A DNA stretch of 64,000 nt from Hymenoscyphus infarciens (lineage: Eukaryota; Ascomycota; Leotiomycetes; Helotiales; Helotiaceae): assembly GCA_001414345.1 (NCBI GenBank), contig LLCB01000200.1:1-64000 (forward strand), given 5' to 3'. Under the pieces are notes generated by a model. It saw only the letters and a program-made list of their open reading frames with translations. It ran no database searches and had not been told where the DNA came from. The translations under genes and the position numbers were made by a program. Shown here piece by piece: positions 49,988 through 60,825 of the stretch (position 1 is its first letter; each line of letters begins with the position of its first letter).

Positions 49988-51461
49988 CTTTACTACTAAC
50001 TCGCGAGGGTTTTAAGTCGAGGTTAAATCGGGTTTAGAGGTGATTTAAACCGATTCTAGAAGCGTATTTAAGCTAGTTTATAAAATAGATTAAAGTAATT
50101 TAAAATAATTTAAGAACTAGGTTTAATATACTTTAAAACCGACTTAAGATAATTTATAGTAGTAAAACCTAACTCGTTTTAGCGAGTTAAACTAGGTTAT
50201 AAACTAGGTTAAGTAAGTTAAGTTAGTATTAGACACTAGTTTAACTTAATTCTAAACCTACTTTAAACTAGTAGTAACTTAGTATTAGAGTAGCTTTAAA
50301 TTAGTACTAAAAACTATTTATTACTAGCGAATATATATTAAAAAAGACTAAAATCACGTGATTAGGCGTATATTACGTAGCTATACTACTCTTATATAAT
50401 ATACCCTAGTTTGTCGAATACTCGAGTCCTACTTTTACTAATTCTACTAATTCTACTAATTCTACTAATTCTACTAATTATTCTACTAAATGTTCTACTA
50501 AATGTTCTACTAACTTAAATAACATTATCTCTATATATATACCTTAATTTGATTAGTTAGATTAGTCGGTTAGTTAGTTAGTTAGAAACTATAAGACACG
50601 TACGTTAGTTTAGGAAGTAAGAGTAGAAATAGTATATACTATATATAAGAGCGATAGCGATAACGTAGATAATAAATCCGAGGCTTCTAATTCGCTTTAC
50701 TAAAAGTCTAACTATGAAATATGCCTAAATCGTTGAAAAAGAAGAGTTATTATTCAACAACGTAGAATTAACTAGAGTAGTAAACGCGACGAATATAATA
50801 TAGATTATACTACTATTAAGCGGCCTAATACTAAGTAATAAATATAATACGATAGTAAAAGAGAGTTATTATTATCGTTGTCGTTATTAAAGTAAAGTAT
50901 TAAAGTCAAAGATATTAAAGTTAAAGTCGAAGTCGAAGTTAAAGATAGAGGTAGCCCGTATACTAGGTCTTAGCGGTTATATAGCTAGTTATACGTAGTA
51001 TACTATGTTTAGTAAAAGTAACTCTAGTATAAAAGCTACGCTCTACTATATAACCTACTTTAGTTACGTAACTTACTAAATTTATATACTAGTAGCTCTA
51101 AATTTAAAGACTACTAGAATATAAAAATTATATAAGGTTTATATATAAAAAGCTACTTAAATCGCCTTTAAAAAAAATTACTCTTTCTAAACTTTTTATT
51201 TTTTCTTCTAAGTACTTTATTTTAGACATATTTTTTAAACTAAGTTAAGAGCTAGATTATAAGTTAGTTTCTAATTTTAAATCGTTTTATAAATCAGTTT
51301 CTTACTTTAAATCGTTTTATAAATTAGGTTAAATTACCTTAAATCGTTTTATAAAACGTATTAGAGCTACTTTAAGAAATAACTAATATCTTAAACCGGT
51401 ATTAAACCGGTATTAAGTCTAAGTTAATACTAGCTCAAAACCCTAGTAGAGAGCATATAAG
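49988..51461 (-). mobile_element. Family A element A7, reversed (1.47 kb)
   Basis: Inverted right end CTTTACTACTAACTCGCGAG at 49,988; inverted left end CTAGTAGAGAGCATATAAG ending at 51,461; TA on both sides. It is shorter than other A elements because the left subterminal array of AAATCGTTTTATAAATC units is reduced to a few copies (about 51,270-51,360). It occupies the same core TA used by A4 in C1, but the sequence to its right does not continue the core. Confidence 0.88.
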
Positions 51462-51463
51462 TA

Positions 51464-52890
51464 ACTTATTTAGAAGTACTCTCTTAAACTAATATTTTAG
51501 AGCCTAAAATACGCTTATATCTAGTAGTTAGAGATTATATATAAGATAAGAAGAGAGCTAGAAAGGTTAGATATTATATTCTTAATAGTAATTAACGAAG
51601 TTCTATAATAGCACGAAATACGTACTACTATAGAAGAAAAGGAAAAACTATCTCTCTTCTATACCGAGTATAAACATCTATATATAAGAGGTTAGAAACT
51701 ACTAAGTTCTAATAATAATAATAATAATAACTAAGCTCTTTCTAATATAACTAATACTAAAATAATAAGGGCTTTAAAGCTAAATATATAATATCTAAAC
51801 CTTAATCTCTTTAGCACCTTCTATTATATAAGTATTAGGTTAATTATAAATCTTAGTTACGAGATATTAGAGATATTAGCAGTTTCACGAATACTAATAA
51901 TTTAGAATAGCGTACTATTATAAGTTCTAAGTTAAGTATAAGCTATAGCTATTAAAGAGAAGAAGTCGGTATCTTCTATATATTAAGGCTTTAGTATAAA
52001 GTTTAAAATGTTTAATATATTTAAGTTTAAGATAGTTGTTTATAAATCTAGTTTTAGAATATATCTAGATAGTATTCAGATCTATAGTATTATTAAAGCA
52101 CTTATATAAGTAAGATATATCTTTAAATATAACTATTAGTAAGATCTTTTATTCTCTCTAATTTATTATAACTACTATAGTAATAAGTTCTTAATTCTCT
52201 AGATTAAAAATAATCTTTTAGAATAATAACCTTATCTCTATATATAACGTCTATTTAGAACCTAGTTTTATTAAAGTTATAAATATTCTTATTCTAGATC
52301 TTCTAGTAGTTTATATAATATATAAAGTCTTTAAAGTAATACTCTATATCCTTCTTAATATATACGTCTCTTCTCTTTATTAAGAAAGGCTTTACTTATA
52401 TTCTCTTAAAAAACTTCTTATTCCTAGCTATTTATATCTTTCTCTACCTTCTTATTATAGTTACCTTCTTTCTATTATACTAAAGAAGTTAGTTTACTAA
52501 GAGAATAAGAGTATTAAGGTTTATAGATTTTCTAGTACTATATAAAAGAAGAAGATACTCTCTAAAAGCGTTATCTTTAGATACTATAAGCTTTTTATAA
52601 GACTTTTATATATATAAGAAGCTAGTTATTCTTTTATTTATTTCTAAAGTCGTTTATATAGTACGCTATAATCCTTAGCTAATTTAGTAATTTTAGTATA
52701 AAGATTAATATTATAGAACTAGATAACGCTCTAAATTCGATTCTTAATCTCTTAGAACGCTAGTATATTATAGTAGTAGAATAAAGTAGAAGAGAGTGGT
52801 TTTTAATATAAAAGTAGTTTTATTACTAATTTTATTATATTATACTCTCTTATCTAATAAGTAAAGCGTATTAGATAAAAGAGATCTAAG
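51464..52890. other. Decayed sequence between A7 and C4
   Basis: About 1.4 kb with no gene, TIR or array that I recognise. An AATAATAATAATAATAATAA tract lies at about 51,711-51,730. It does not match the C3 core expected after A7. Confidence 0.5.
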
Positions 52891-52892
52891 TA

Positions 52893-55387
52893 CGTATATA
52901 CCTACTCGCTTTTACTTAAACCTAGTTCAAATTAGTATTAAATCGATTTCAATAGGTTCGGAATAGGTTCTGAATAGGTTCGGAATAGGTTCTGAATAGA
53001 TTCTGAATAGGTTCTAAATAGGTTCGGAATAGGTTCTAAATAGGTTCTAAACCTCTCTAAATCGTCGAAACGTTTGAAGGTATAGCTAGACTCTAGTTTA
53101 GAAAGGTTCTAAACCTATTCAGAGCTTATTTAAAGAGGTTCTAAACCTATTCTGAATCGTTGAAACGTTTAGAGCTATAGCTAGACCGTAGTTCAGAGAG
53201 GTTCTAAATCTATTCTAAATCGTTGAAACGTTTAGAGCTATAGCTGGACTATAGTTTAAAGAGGTTCTAAACCTATTCTAAATCGTTGAAACGTTTAGAG
53301 CTATAGCTAGACTATAGTTTAAAAAGGTTCTAAACCTATTCTAAATCGTTAAAACGTTCGAAGCTATAGCTAGACCGTAGTTTAAAAAGGTTCTAAACCT
53401 ATTCAGAACCTATTCTAAACCTATTTAGAACCTATTCTAAACCTATTTAGAACTTATTTAGAAAGGTTCTAAACCTATTCTAAATCGTTAAAACGTTTAG
53501 AGCTATAGCTAGACCGTAGTTCAGAAAGGTTCTAAACCTATTTAGAGCTTATTTAGAGAGGTTCTAAAACTATTCTAAACCTATTCTAAGTAGTTCTAAG
53601 TAGCTTAAGCTATTCTATTATAACTAATATTAGCTTTACGAGCCCGGAACCACGGGTCTATACGTTTAGAGTATTTTGAAGATTTTGTCGATTTTGATGA
53701 TTTTTAGCCTCTTACTAATAATATGCCCGCTAAATTCCGAATAAAACATAGTATTATCTTAATACTTTACCTCTCTACTTCATCTAATATAAATCCTATA
53801 GAGAAGTACTAGCGGTGGATTAAATAACGACTTTATAGAAGATAATACTAACCTACTACTATAGAGGAAATACGCTAAGCAGTTATAGAGGAATAGAAGG
53901 CTATATCTTAGAATTAGATAAATAAGTTGATTTTAAAGTAGGAATATTAGATTACTATACTTATATAACGCTATAAGTAGTATACTTCTAATTAAATTAA
54001 GTCACTATTTATTAATATAATAATTTATCGTGAAAATGCTCTAAACGTATAGACCCGTAGTTCCGAGCTCGTTAGTATATACTAGCTATATCTTAGTAGT
54101 ATATTAATACCTAAAAAGTACTTAGAAGAAAAAATAAAAAGTCTAGAGAGAGTGTTTTTTTTTTTTAAAGTCAATTTAAGCGACTTTTTATATATTAACT
54201 TTAATTAGTAATTATATATTAATAATCCTTAGAATTAGAGCTATAAGTATATAAAAAAATAAAAGTTATATAACTAAAGTAGGTTATATAGTAGAGCGTA
54301 GCTTTCGTACTAGAGTCGCTCTTACTAAACATAGTATACTACGTATAACTAGCTACGTAACTACTAAGACCTAGCGTATAGGCTACCTCTATCTTCAACT
54401 TCGACTTCGACTTCGACGACTTTAATACTTTAATACTTTAACTTTGATACTTTACTTCAATAATAATAATAACAACGACAACGATAACTCTCTATCGCTA
54501 TTATATCGTATTTATTACTTAGTATTAGGCCGCTTATTAGTATTATAATCCACGTCGTCTTTGTCGTATTCGCTACTCTAGTTAATTCCACGTTATTAAA
54601 TAATAATAATATACCTCTTCTTTTTCAACGATTTAGACACATTTCACAGTTAGACTTTCAGTAGAGCGAATTAGAGCTATTGAATTAGTTGCCTAGTAAA
54701 TTAAAAGTATTAGATTTATTATCTACGTTATCGTTATCGCTATCAGTGTCGCTTTTATAGTATATACTATTTCCACTCTTACTTCTTAAACTAACGTATA
54801 TACCTTATAGTTGTTAACTAACTAACTAACTAACTAACTAATCTAACTAATTATAGTATAGTATATATATATAGATAATATTATTTAAGTTAATAGAACA
54901 ATTTATAGAACATTCGATAGAATAATCAGTAGAATTAGTAGAATTAGTAGAATTAGTAGAAGCAGGACCTAGGTATTTAGACATATTACATAAGAGTAGT
55001 ATAGCTATATAATATACACTTAATCACATAATTTCAAATTTAACTCCTTTTTTAAGCTCTTTTTCTAGCTCTTTTATTCTTAAGTCTTTTTTAATACTAG
55101 CTTAAAACTAGCTTAAAACTAGTTCTAAGCTAGTTCTACTAGTTCTAAACTAGTTTAGAACTAAAGTCGACTCTAAATTAGATATATTCAAGGTATTATA
55201 GATAAAGAAACTAATTTAGCTCTAGTTCTAAACTAGTTCTAAACTAGTTTTAAACTAGTTCTAAACTGGTTCTAAACTAGTTCTAAACTAGTTCCGATCC
55301 TAGTTTAACCTTAATTCGAATCAGAGTCGAATCAGAGTTAGATTAGAGTCGAATTAGAGTTAAGTAAATAGCGGTTCGGCAGTATAG
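52893..55387 (+). mobile_element. Family C element C4 (2.50 kb) carrying a mariner insertion
   Basis: Left end CGTATATACCTACTCGCTTT at 52,893; right end ...TAGCGGTTCGGCAGTATAG at 55,387; TA on both sides. Order: a long GGTTCTAAACCTATT block (52,935-53,590, the longest in the window); linker interrupted at TA by the Tc1/mariner remnant 53,639-54,072; CTAAAAAGTACTTAGAAG and T-run; core; GTTCTAAACTAGTTC block (55,085-55,290); GAATCAGAGTCGAATTAGAG array; right TIR. Net length without the mariner piece is about 2.06 kb. No gene of its own. Confidence 0.86.
53639..54072 (+). mobile_element. Internally deleted Tc1/mariner-type element (434 bp)
   Basis: TIRs of about 34 bp: CGAGCCCGGAACCACGGGTC at the left, complement of CGAGCTCGGAACTACGGGTC at the right, both continuing TATACGTTTAGAG. 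Flanked by TA; C2 shows the empty site (AGCTTTAGTATATA at 28,562). Inside, frame 53,780-53,995 reads SSNINPIEKY-stop-RWIK-stop-RLYRR and later a WIN/INKLI-type ending, the C-terminal end of the DDE transposase domain with Trp and Gln codons turned to stops. The N-terminal two thirds of the gene are missing, so it was non-autonomous even before RIP. Confidence 0.85.
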
Positions 55388-55389
55388 TA

Positions 55390-55550
55390 ATTAGCTATAG
55401 CTCTAATTAATTCAACGATCTAGAATAGAATTAGAACCTCGGAACCTCTCTAAATAGAATAGAATACTAGGTTAACTCTTACTTAAGCTATTAAAATCGA
55501 TTTAATACGAGTTTAAACTAGGTTTAAGTAAAAGCGAGTAGATATATACG
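55390..55550 (-). mobile_element. Family C left-end fragment, reversed
   Basis: A short piece of the GGTTCT block and an inverted family C left end, AAAAGCGAGTAGATATATACG, ending at 55,550 and followed by TA. With the left end of C4 it would also form a perfectly oriented pair of TIRs over 52,893-55,550, so either C4 inserted into this older copy or the two now form one composite element. Confidence 0.75.
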
Positions 55551-55552
55551 TA

Positions 55553-58500
55553 TTAACACGTTTACTTAGTAGTATAGTAGAATATATCTTTTAAAGATAT
55601 TAAATAGATTTATTAACTTTATTAACTTTATTATTATAAGAAACTTTATTATAGAGAACTTTATTATAGTTATTATAATCTAAATCAGTTAAGCTAGGTT
55701 TATTATTTTTAAGATTATTATCTTTAGATCTAGGTTCTAAGAGACTATATCTACTAAGATACTCTCTTTTATTAAATTATATATCTAAGAATCTTATAAC
55801 TCTATTCTATACTAGAATATATAGAAAAGCTTTATAATCTAATACTTTTAGATTTAATATATCTAGTATATTATCTTTATCTAGATAGAATTTATTTAGA
55901 AACTTTTAGTAAAGAATCTTATTAAAAAACTATACTATTAGTAGTAAAATTATATATATATTTAGATTAGTATAAGTAGTACTTCTTTTTAGAGAAACTT
56001 AGAGATCTCTTAATTAGTTAATATAAACTAAAGTCTTTTAATAAAAGTATAGATTTATACTTAGAAACTTTCTCTTACTTAGATAATCTTAGAGTAGTAA
56101 TCTTAAGCTTTATTCTAAGGTTTTTAGTAATCGTCTTAATATCTTTAACTATAAATTCTTTTCTACTACTAGTATCTAGCTTAAATATCTTAATTTAGTA
56201 GCTATAATAGATATATATTAATTACTTAAAAGCTTAAAAATACTTTTCTATCTTTTTATTTTTAAGAGATACTCTTATTACTTCTTTAAATATTCGTTAG
56301 TTAGACTTATAGTATACTCTATACTATTATATATTAGTAGCTTAAATCGTACTATAATATTAAATACTTATCTAAGAACTTCCTAGCTCTTATACTCTAA
56401 GTTAAGAGCTTTTAGTCTATATTATATAGACTTTCTAAGCTTATATAAAGTATATATAATTTCACCTTCTTAAGATTCTAAATACTCTTTGAAATCTAAA
56501 TCTTTTACTAATTTAGAAGTCTTTTATATATTATTAAGCCTAAGATATCTAAAGTAATAATACTATATTATTAGTATAGAGATTTTAACTTTTCAAAATA
56601 CTACTAGACAAACTATAACTATAGTTAATACTAGTTTTCGCTTAAAATTTTCTAGCTTCTTATTAGTTAAAATAAGAACGCTAGCCTTCTTATTAGTTAA
56701 GAAAGTCTTAGTATTAGTACTAGTACTACTTTTAATACTAGTAGTATTAGTATCTTAAAAAATTATAGAAGTTTACTTTTCTTTAAGATTAAGATTATAT
56801 TTATTAATCTTACTCTCTTACTTTTTACTTAAATATAATTTTAAGTCTTTAGATAAGAGATAATAATTATTAACTAAAAAAGAGAAGATATATTCTAATT
56901 TAATAAGCTATAGTTTATACTTATTAATAGTACTCTTAGTATTTAAAAAGATCTACTTACTAAAGTGGTTTACTCTATCTTCTAAGATATATAAATAATA
57001 TTTTAATTTAATATAGTAATACTCGTTCTTACTATAGCTAGTATATAATTAAAGTACTATTATACTAACTTCTTAAATAAAGGCTTTACTATTAACTATT
57101 ATAATAGTATTTAAAATCTCTTCTTAGAAGTCTTTTTAAAAGTAATAGTAGTTATATATAATATATAAGTTAGTACTAGTATTATTTCAAAATCTCTAAC
57201 TCTAAGATTTTTGACTATTATAAGAATATTATAAAGACTATATATTATATATAAGAGCATATATATCTGAAAGTACTTTCTATATTCTTAGTATTATTAT
57301 TAGAGATATTCTTAGGTTTAATATTCTTATTCTTTAAGAAGTTACTCTTTTTTTAAAACCCTTTTTTAATATTTCTTTTTAAGTCTTATTTAGTCTAATT
57401 TTTACTTTAAATAGCTTTCTACTACTTCTTTTTTCTCTTATTCTTTAGAAGAGTAAAGTATAAATTAGAGTTATATATATTAGAGATATAGTAAGAGTAC
57501 TTCTTATTATTATTTTTATTATTATTACCTTTTAAGTACTATTACTATTACTAATATTAAGGCTTTATACTCTTAAAAAGAGCTTTACTTTTAGTAGTCT
57601 CTTTAATATAAGCTTTATTTATAATATTAATAATTAAGTAATTAAGGTTATATAGATTAAAGCTTTAAAAATCTACTTACTTAGCTATAGACTATTAAGA
57701 AAAGGATTATATTAATCTCTTAGTAAAAAAATTAGTATACTACTTCTTAATATCTATTAATTTAAGATTCTTAAGCTTATACGTTATATTTAAGAAGTAA
57801 CTACTATATTTCTTAAGATTATTATATCTTTTATATTTATATTTAATATATTCGCTAATAGTATTATATATAAGTATCTATTCTTTCTTAGAGTACTTTC
57901 TTTTAAGAGTATTCTATATACTTTTTATAGTATAGATACTTATAATAATCTTAGTAAGAAAAGCTTTAATATTATTTATAATTATAAAGTAGTACTTAGG
58001 CTCTTCTTTATTCTAAAGATTCTATAACTTTTTTTTATTTATAGTTTCTTCTTCTTTTATAGTATATATTAATTTAATCTTTCTTAGTAGTTAGATATTT
58101 CTTTTTAAAGTAAACCTTTAATTTATATTAATATATAAGCTTTATTAACTCTTTTATTTATAATAAGTAATTACTTTTACTTTTAAGACATACTCTTAAT
58201 AGAAGCTAAGTAGTACTATAATAGCTTAGATTTAATAGGTCTAATATACTATTAGTACTAGTAAATATTAACTAAGAAGATAGTAGTAGAGAAGCTTCTA
58301 ACCTATTACTCTTTAGATTATTATCTTCTATACTTCTTACTCTTAATTCTTTTAATAGCAAAGTATTACTAGAGCTCTTTAGTTTATTATAAAGAGGCTT
58401 TAAGATTACTTTCTTAATTAATAACTTTTTTAATAATAAGAGATACTCTAGAACTTATATAAGAGTATTTCCTTTCTTACTCTTTTATATAGTTAATATA

Positions 58501-59090
58501 GTAGAGTATAAATCGTTAAAAGATAAATTAGATATAGCTTCTTAGAATATCACTTACGCTTAGAAATTAACAAGTATTAGAAAGATTAATTATTATACTT
58601 TTCTTAATTTACTAAATAGATTATTTAGACTTAGTATATATTAAAGTATAGTTAGTACTAGTAGGTTTTCTAGTATTAATATTTCTCAACCTAAGTTTAT
58701 ATATATATTTATTATTAGTTATAATAAGATAATAAGTAAATTAACTACTCTACTATTACGATTTAAGTAATACTATAAAAATAAATAGTAAAATAGCTAC
58801 TAAGCTTATAATCTATTATAGATATAAGGTTAATAGAAGTAGTACTAGTATTTAAAAGTATAGAGTAGAGAATTTAATATTTATTACTACGAGGAGAGAA
58901 CTATCTACTATAAATAGAAGAGAGTATAAATACTCTAAGAGTAAGCTAACCCTAATCGAGTAGTTATTATAAGAGTAAATATCTAATATAACAACAGTTT
59001 CTTAAGTTACGCGCACGTTATAAAGGTCCTAAGGACTATGCGCTCTATTCTATAGTAATATATCACGTACTAAATAGTTTCACGAGTAAA
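55553..59090. other. Decayed sequence up to the isochore boundary
   Basis: About 3.5 kb of AT-rich sequence without family A or C ends. A weak Gag-like minus-strand frame is listed separately. Sequence from 58,860 to 59,090 gradually regains CG and CA (TTACGCGCACGTTATAAAGG at 58,996) and leads into normal DNA. No long terminal repeat could be paired. Confidence 0.5.
57080..58170 (-). pseudogene. Possible Ty1/copia-type Gag remnant
   Basis: On the minus strand one frame gives a helical, Lys/Asn-rich product with spacing reminiscent of the UBN2/Gag domain: a YYFIIINNIKAFL stretch, then IYTIKSI-stop-NTLKRKYSKKE (usual form: TAKEAWDxLKxxY), then YKLKNLKL and, about 100 residues later, an eroded stretch (YYISNIYNSNLYF) where a zinc knuckle could have been. 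No protease, integrase or reverse transcriptase was recognised downstream, and open frames by themselves are weak evidence in this DNA. Confidence 0.3.
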
Positions 59091-59161
59091 GAGAAGAAGT
59101 GTTTTTAAGTTTTCCTTTGGATTCATCTTAGAGGCTTGCTTACCTTCTTTTTTATAAGCAC

Positions 59162-59347
59162 TTAATACTCCGGGGCCTTCTTAGCGCCTAAAGCAGTCCA
59201 AATCTCCGTTGCCTTAACGACGGGACGGAATTTTTTCTTCTGCTCTGCTACCACCTTCGGGCTTGGAAGTGGGGGCAGGGGAAAAGTTGGTGGTGGACCC
59301 GGTGAGGGTGGAATAGATTTGGTTATAGCAGTAGTAGTAGTAGGCAT
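59162..59347 (-). CDS. Small proline-rich hypothetical protein (61 aa), uncertain
   Basis: First ATG-started frame in normal-composition DNA after the boundary: ATG at 59,347-59,345, TAA at 59,162. The product has a Thr-rich start, a proline-rich middle (IPPSPGPPPTFPLPPLPSP) and a basic end (KKKFRPVVKATEIWTALGAKK). No domain recognised. It could be the last exon of a longer gene or not coding at all; composition and the ordered Pro/Lys segments are the only support. Confidence 0.3.
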   Translation of the reverse strand: MPTTTTAITKSIPPSPGPPPTFPLPPLPSPKVVAEQKKKFRPVVKATEIWTALGAKKAPEY

Positions 59348-59359
59348 GATGCTAGGCAA

Positions 59360-60825
59360 GGAGTTGGTTATATATATAGATAGGAAAAAAGGAAAAAGTA
59401 CTATGTTTGAAAGGAGTAAATTTGGAGAGATGCGTACCTCTATTTACATAGGAGGAAGGAATTGTTGTTTTATGATTTTTATTCTTTAGTATGGTTGTGA
59501 ACAATAGAGCGAGATGAAACAAGGCTCTTTCATACAAAATGTGATTTCTTCGATGACTTCCTTCTCAAACAAAGACGACGCTATCTCCTTTGTCCTTTCT
59601 ATATTCCCACAACACCCGCCTGTCAACCGACAGGGGATTTCTCAAGGAAGTAGATAGTTTTATGTGTAACAATTAGAACCCAATCGAATTAAAGTCAAAA
59701 AGTCACAAAACGAGTTGTTTATCAATCGGCCAGCCAACGAAGCTTGGAAGTACTTGCATGGAGTTCTTATTTTCCCCCAATTGCTCTCGCAACAATAGAC
59801 AAGCAGGTAGAAAGCTGCTTTGTCTAGTTTTTTTGACGATAGGTTGCACTAATCCGGCAAGAAGCAGCAAGGAAAGACTTGGACATTGCTGCCTAGATGA
59901 CTTGGTATCTATCAAGTAGGACCGAGGCAAAAATTTAGCGTCAGATCCGACGGTAACATCCCTGAGCTGCAGCCAGGAGCTAGTGTCATGCTGATTTTCA
60001 GTAGTCCCTGTTTGAGATACTCGTATAACTCCCCACCTACTCTTTTGTTGTAGAACTCAACGCATCTATATAGGCTCGGAAAAAATGAGCAGTCTTCAAA
60101 TCAAGCAAACGTTGTTGGCCAACAGAAATCTTTTGCACTGCACCTCACTCCGAGAATCTGTTCTGTATCGACTTTGGTGGGGTGGTGTTGGTTATGCGGG
60201 GGAGATGGGGAGCTTAAGCGAGAACAACCGAAACATCCATCAGTGCTCCTTTGACACTCGAAAGGGGACCTCAAGTAAAGTTATGGATGCGACAAAATAA
60301 ATAACGCTGTGGATAAGGTGTGTTTCCTGGGCGATCAATGCTTAACGGTGCACGGAAGCATGCGAGACGAGGGCCAAGGCCCCGAAGAAATCACGAGATA
60401 TGCTTTAGTATGAGCTCACGGCAGTAAAACCGCAATGAAACCATTTCAACCACACACCGAAGCTTTCAACCAGAGTTTCAACAACCTCGTCTTTCCATTC
60501 GTTGATTCATTTCTTGTTTATCTTGAACTACCTGTGCACCTTTTCGGTATCTGAATGCCCGCACAAACAAACAAGCCTTTTGCTCACGATAAGCAAGGTT
60601 CATGGCACAAGAGCTTAAGAAGTTCTTGCTGAAAAGAATGGAAATATCGCGATTGATATGGTGTTTCGGTTAGTTCAGATTGCACCATCCGGAATGGCAA
60701 AACAGGGGCGGCAAATGTGTCTCGAGGGGTCGGTATACAAACGTGGTTGCAACCCCATTTTTTCCGAGATGGGTTGTTTGATTTTTTGCAATATCTTTTA
60801 CAGTGTTGCTGCACTATACCTTTCA
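59360..60825. other. Intergenic region upstream of the S41 peptidase gene
   Basis: About 1.45 kb of balanced composition with no convincing gene. Short frames here (59,703-59,930 minus, 60,085-60,300 plus) have no family features. It should contain the promoter of the peptidase gene; I see no strong TATA box. TTTCAATG precedes the chosen start codon. Confidence 0.5.

Larger units (their letters stand above)
1..59090. other. RIP-degraded AT-rich isochore made of nested transposons
   Basis: Seen: composition is strongly AT-biased; in the first 600 bases I find no CA and a single TG. Remaining C residues are mostly in CT and remaining G residues mostly in AG. Copies of the same repeat differ almost only by C-to-T and G-to-A changes, for example between the well preserved copies at 18,234 and 41,057 and the eroded copies at 1 and 1,316. 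Because TG is lost, ATG codons are rare and CAA, CAG and TGG codons have become TAA or TAG. Known: this is how RIP acts on duplicated DNA in Pezizomycotina. The few ATG-started frames of 60-97 codons here are low-complexity (Asp/Ile, Ser/Lys or Asp/Phe runs) and are translations of microsatellites, not genes. Confidence 0.95.

Noticed and set aside
59352..59537. Minus-strand 61-codon frame next to the small proline-rich frame
   Set aside because: Hydrophobic and His/Lys-rich without a domain; overlaps a likely untranslated region.
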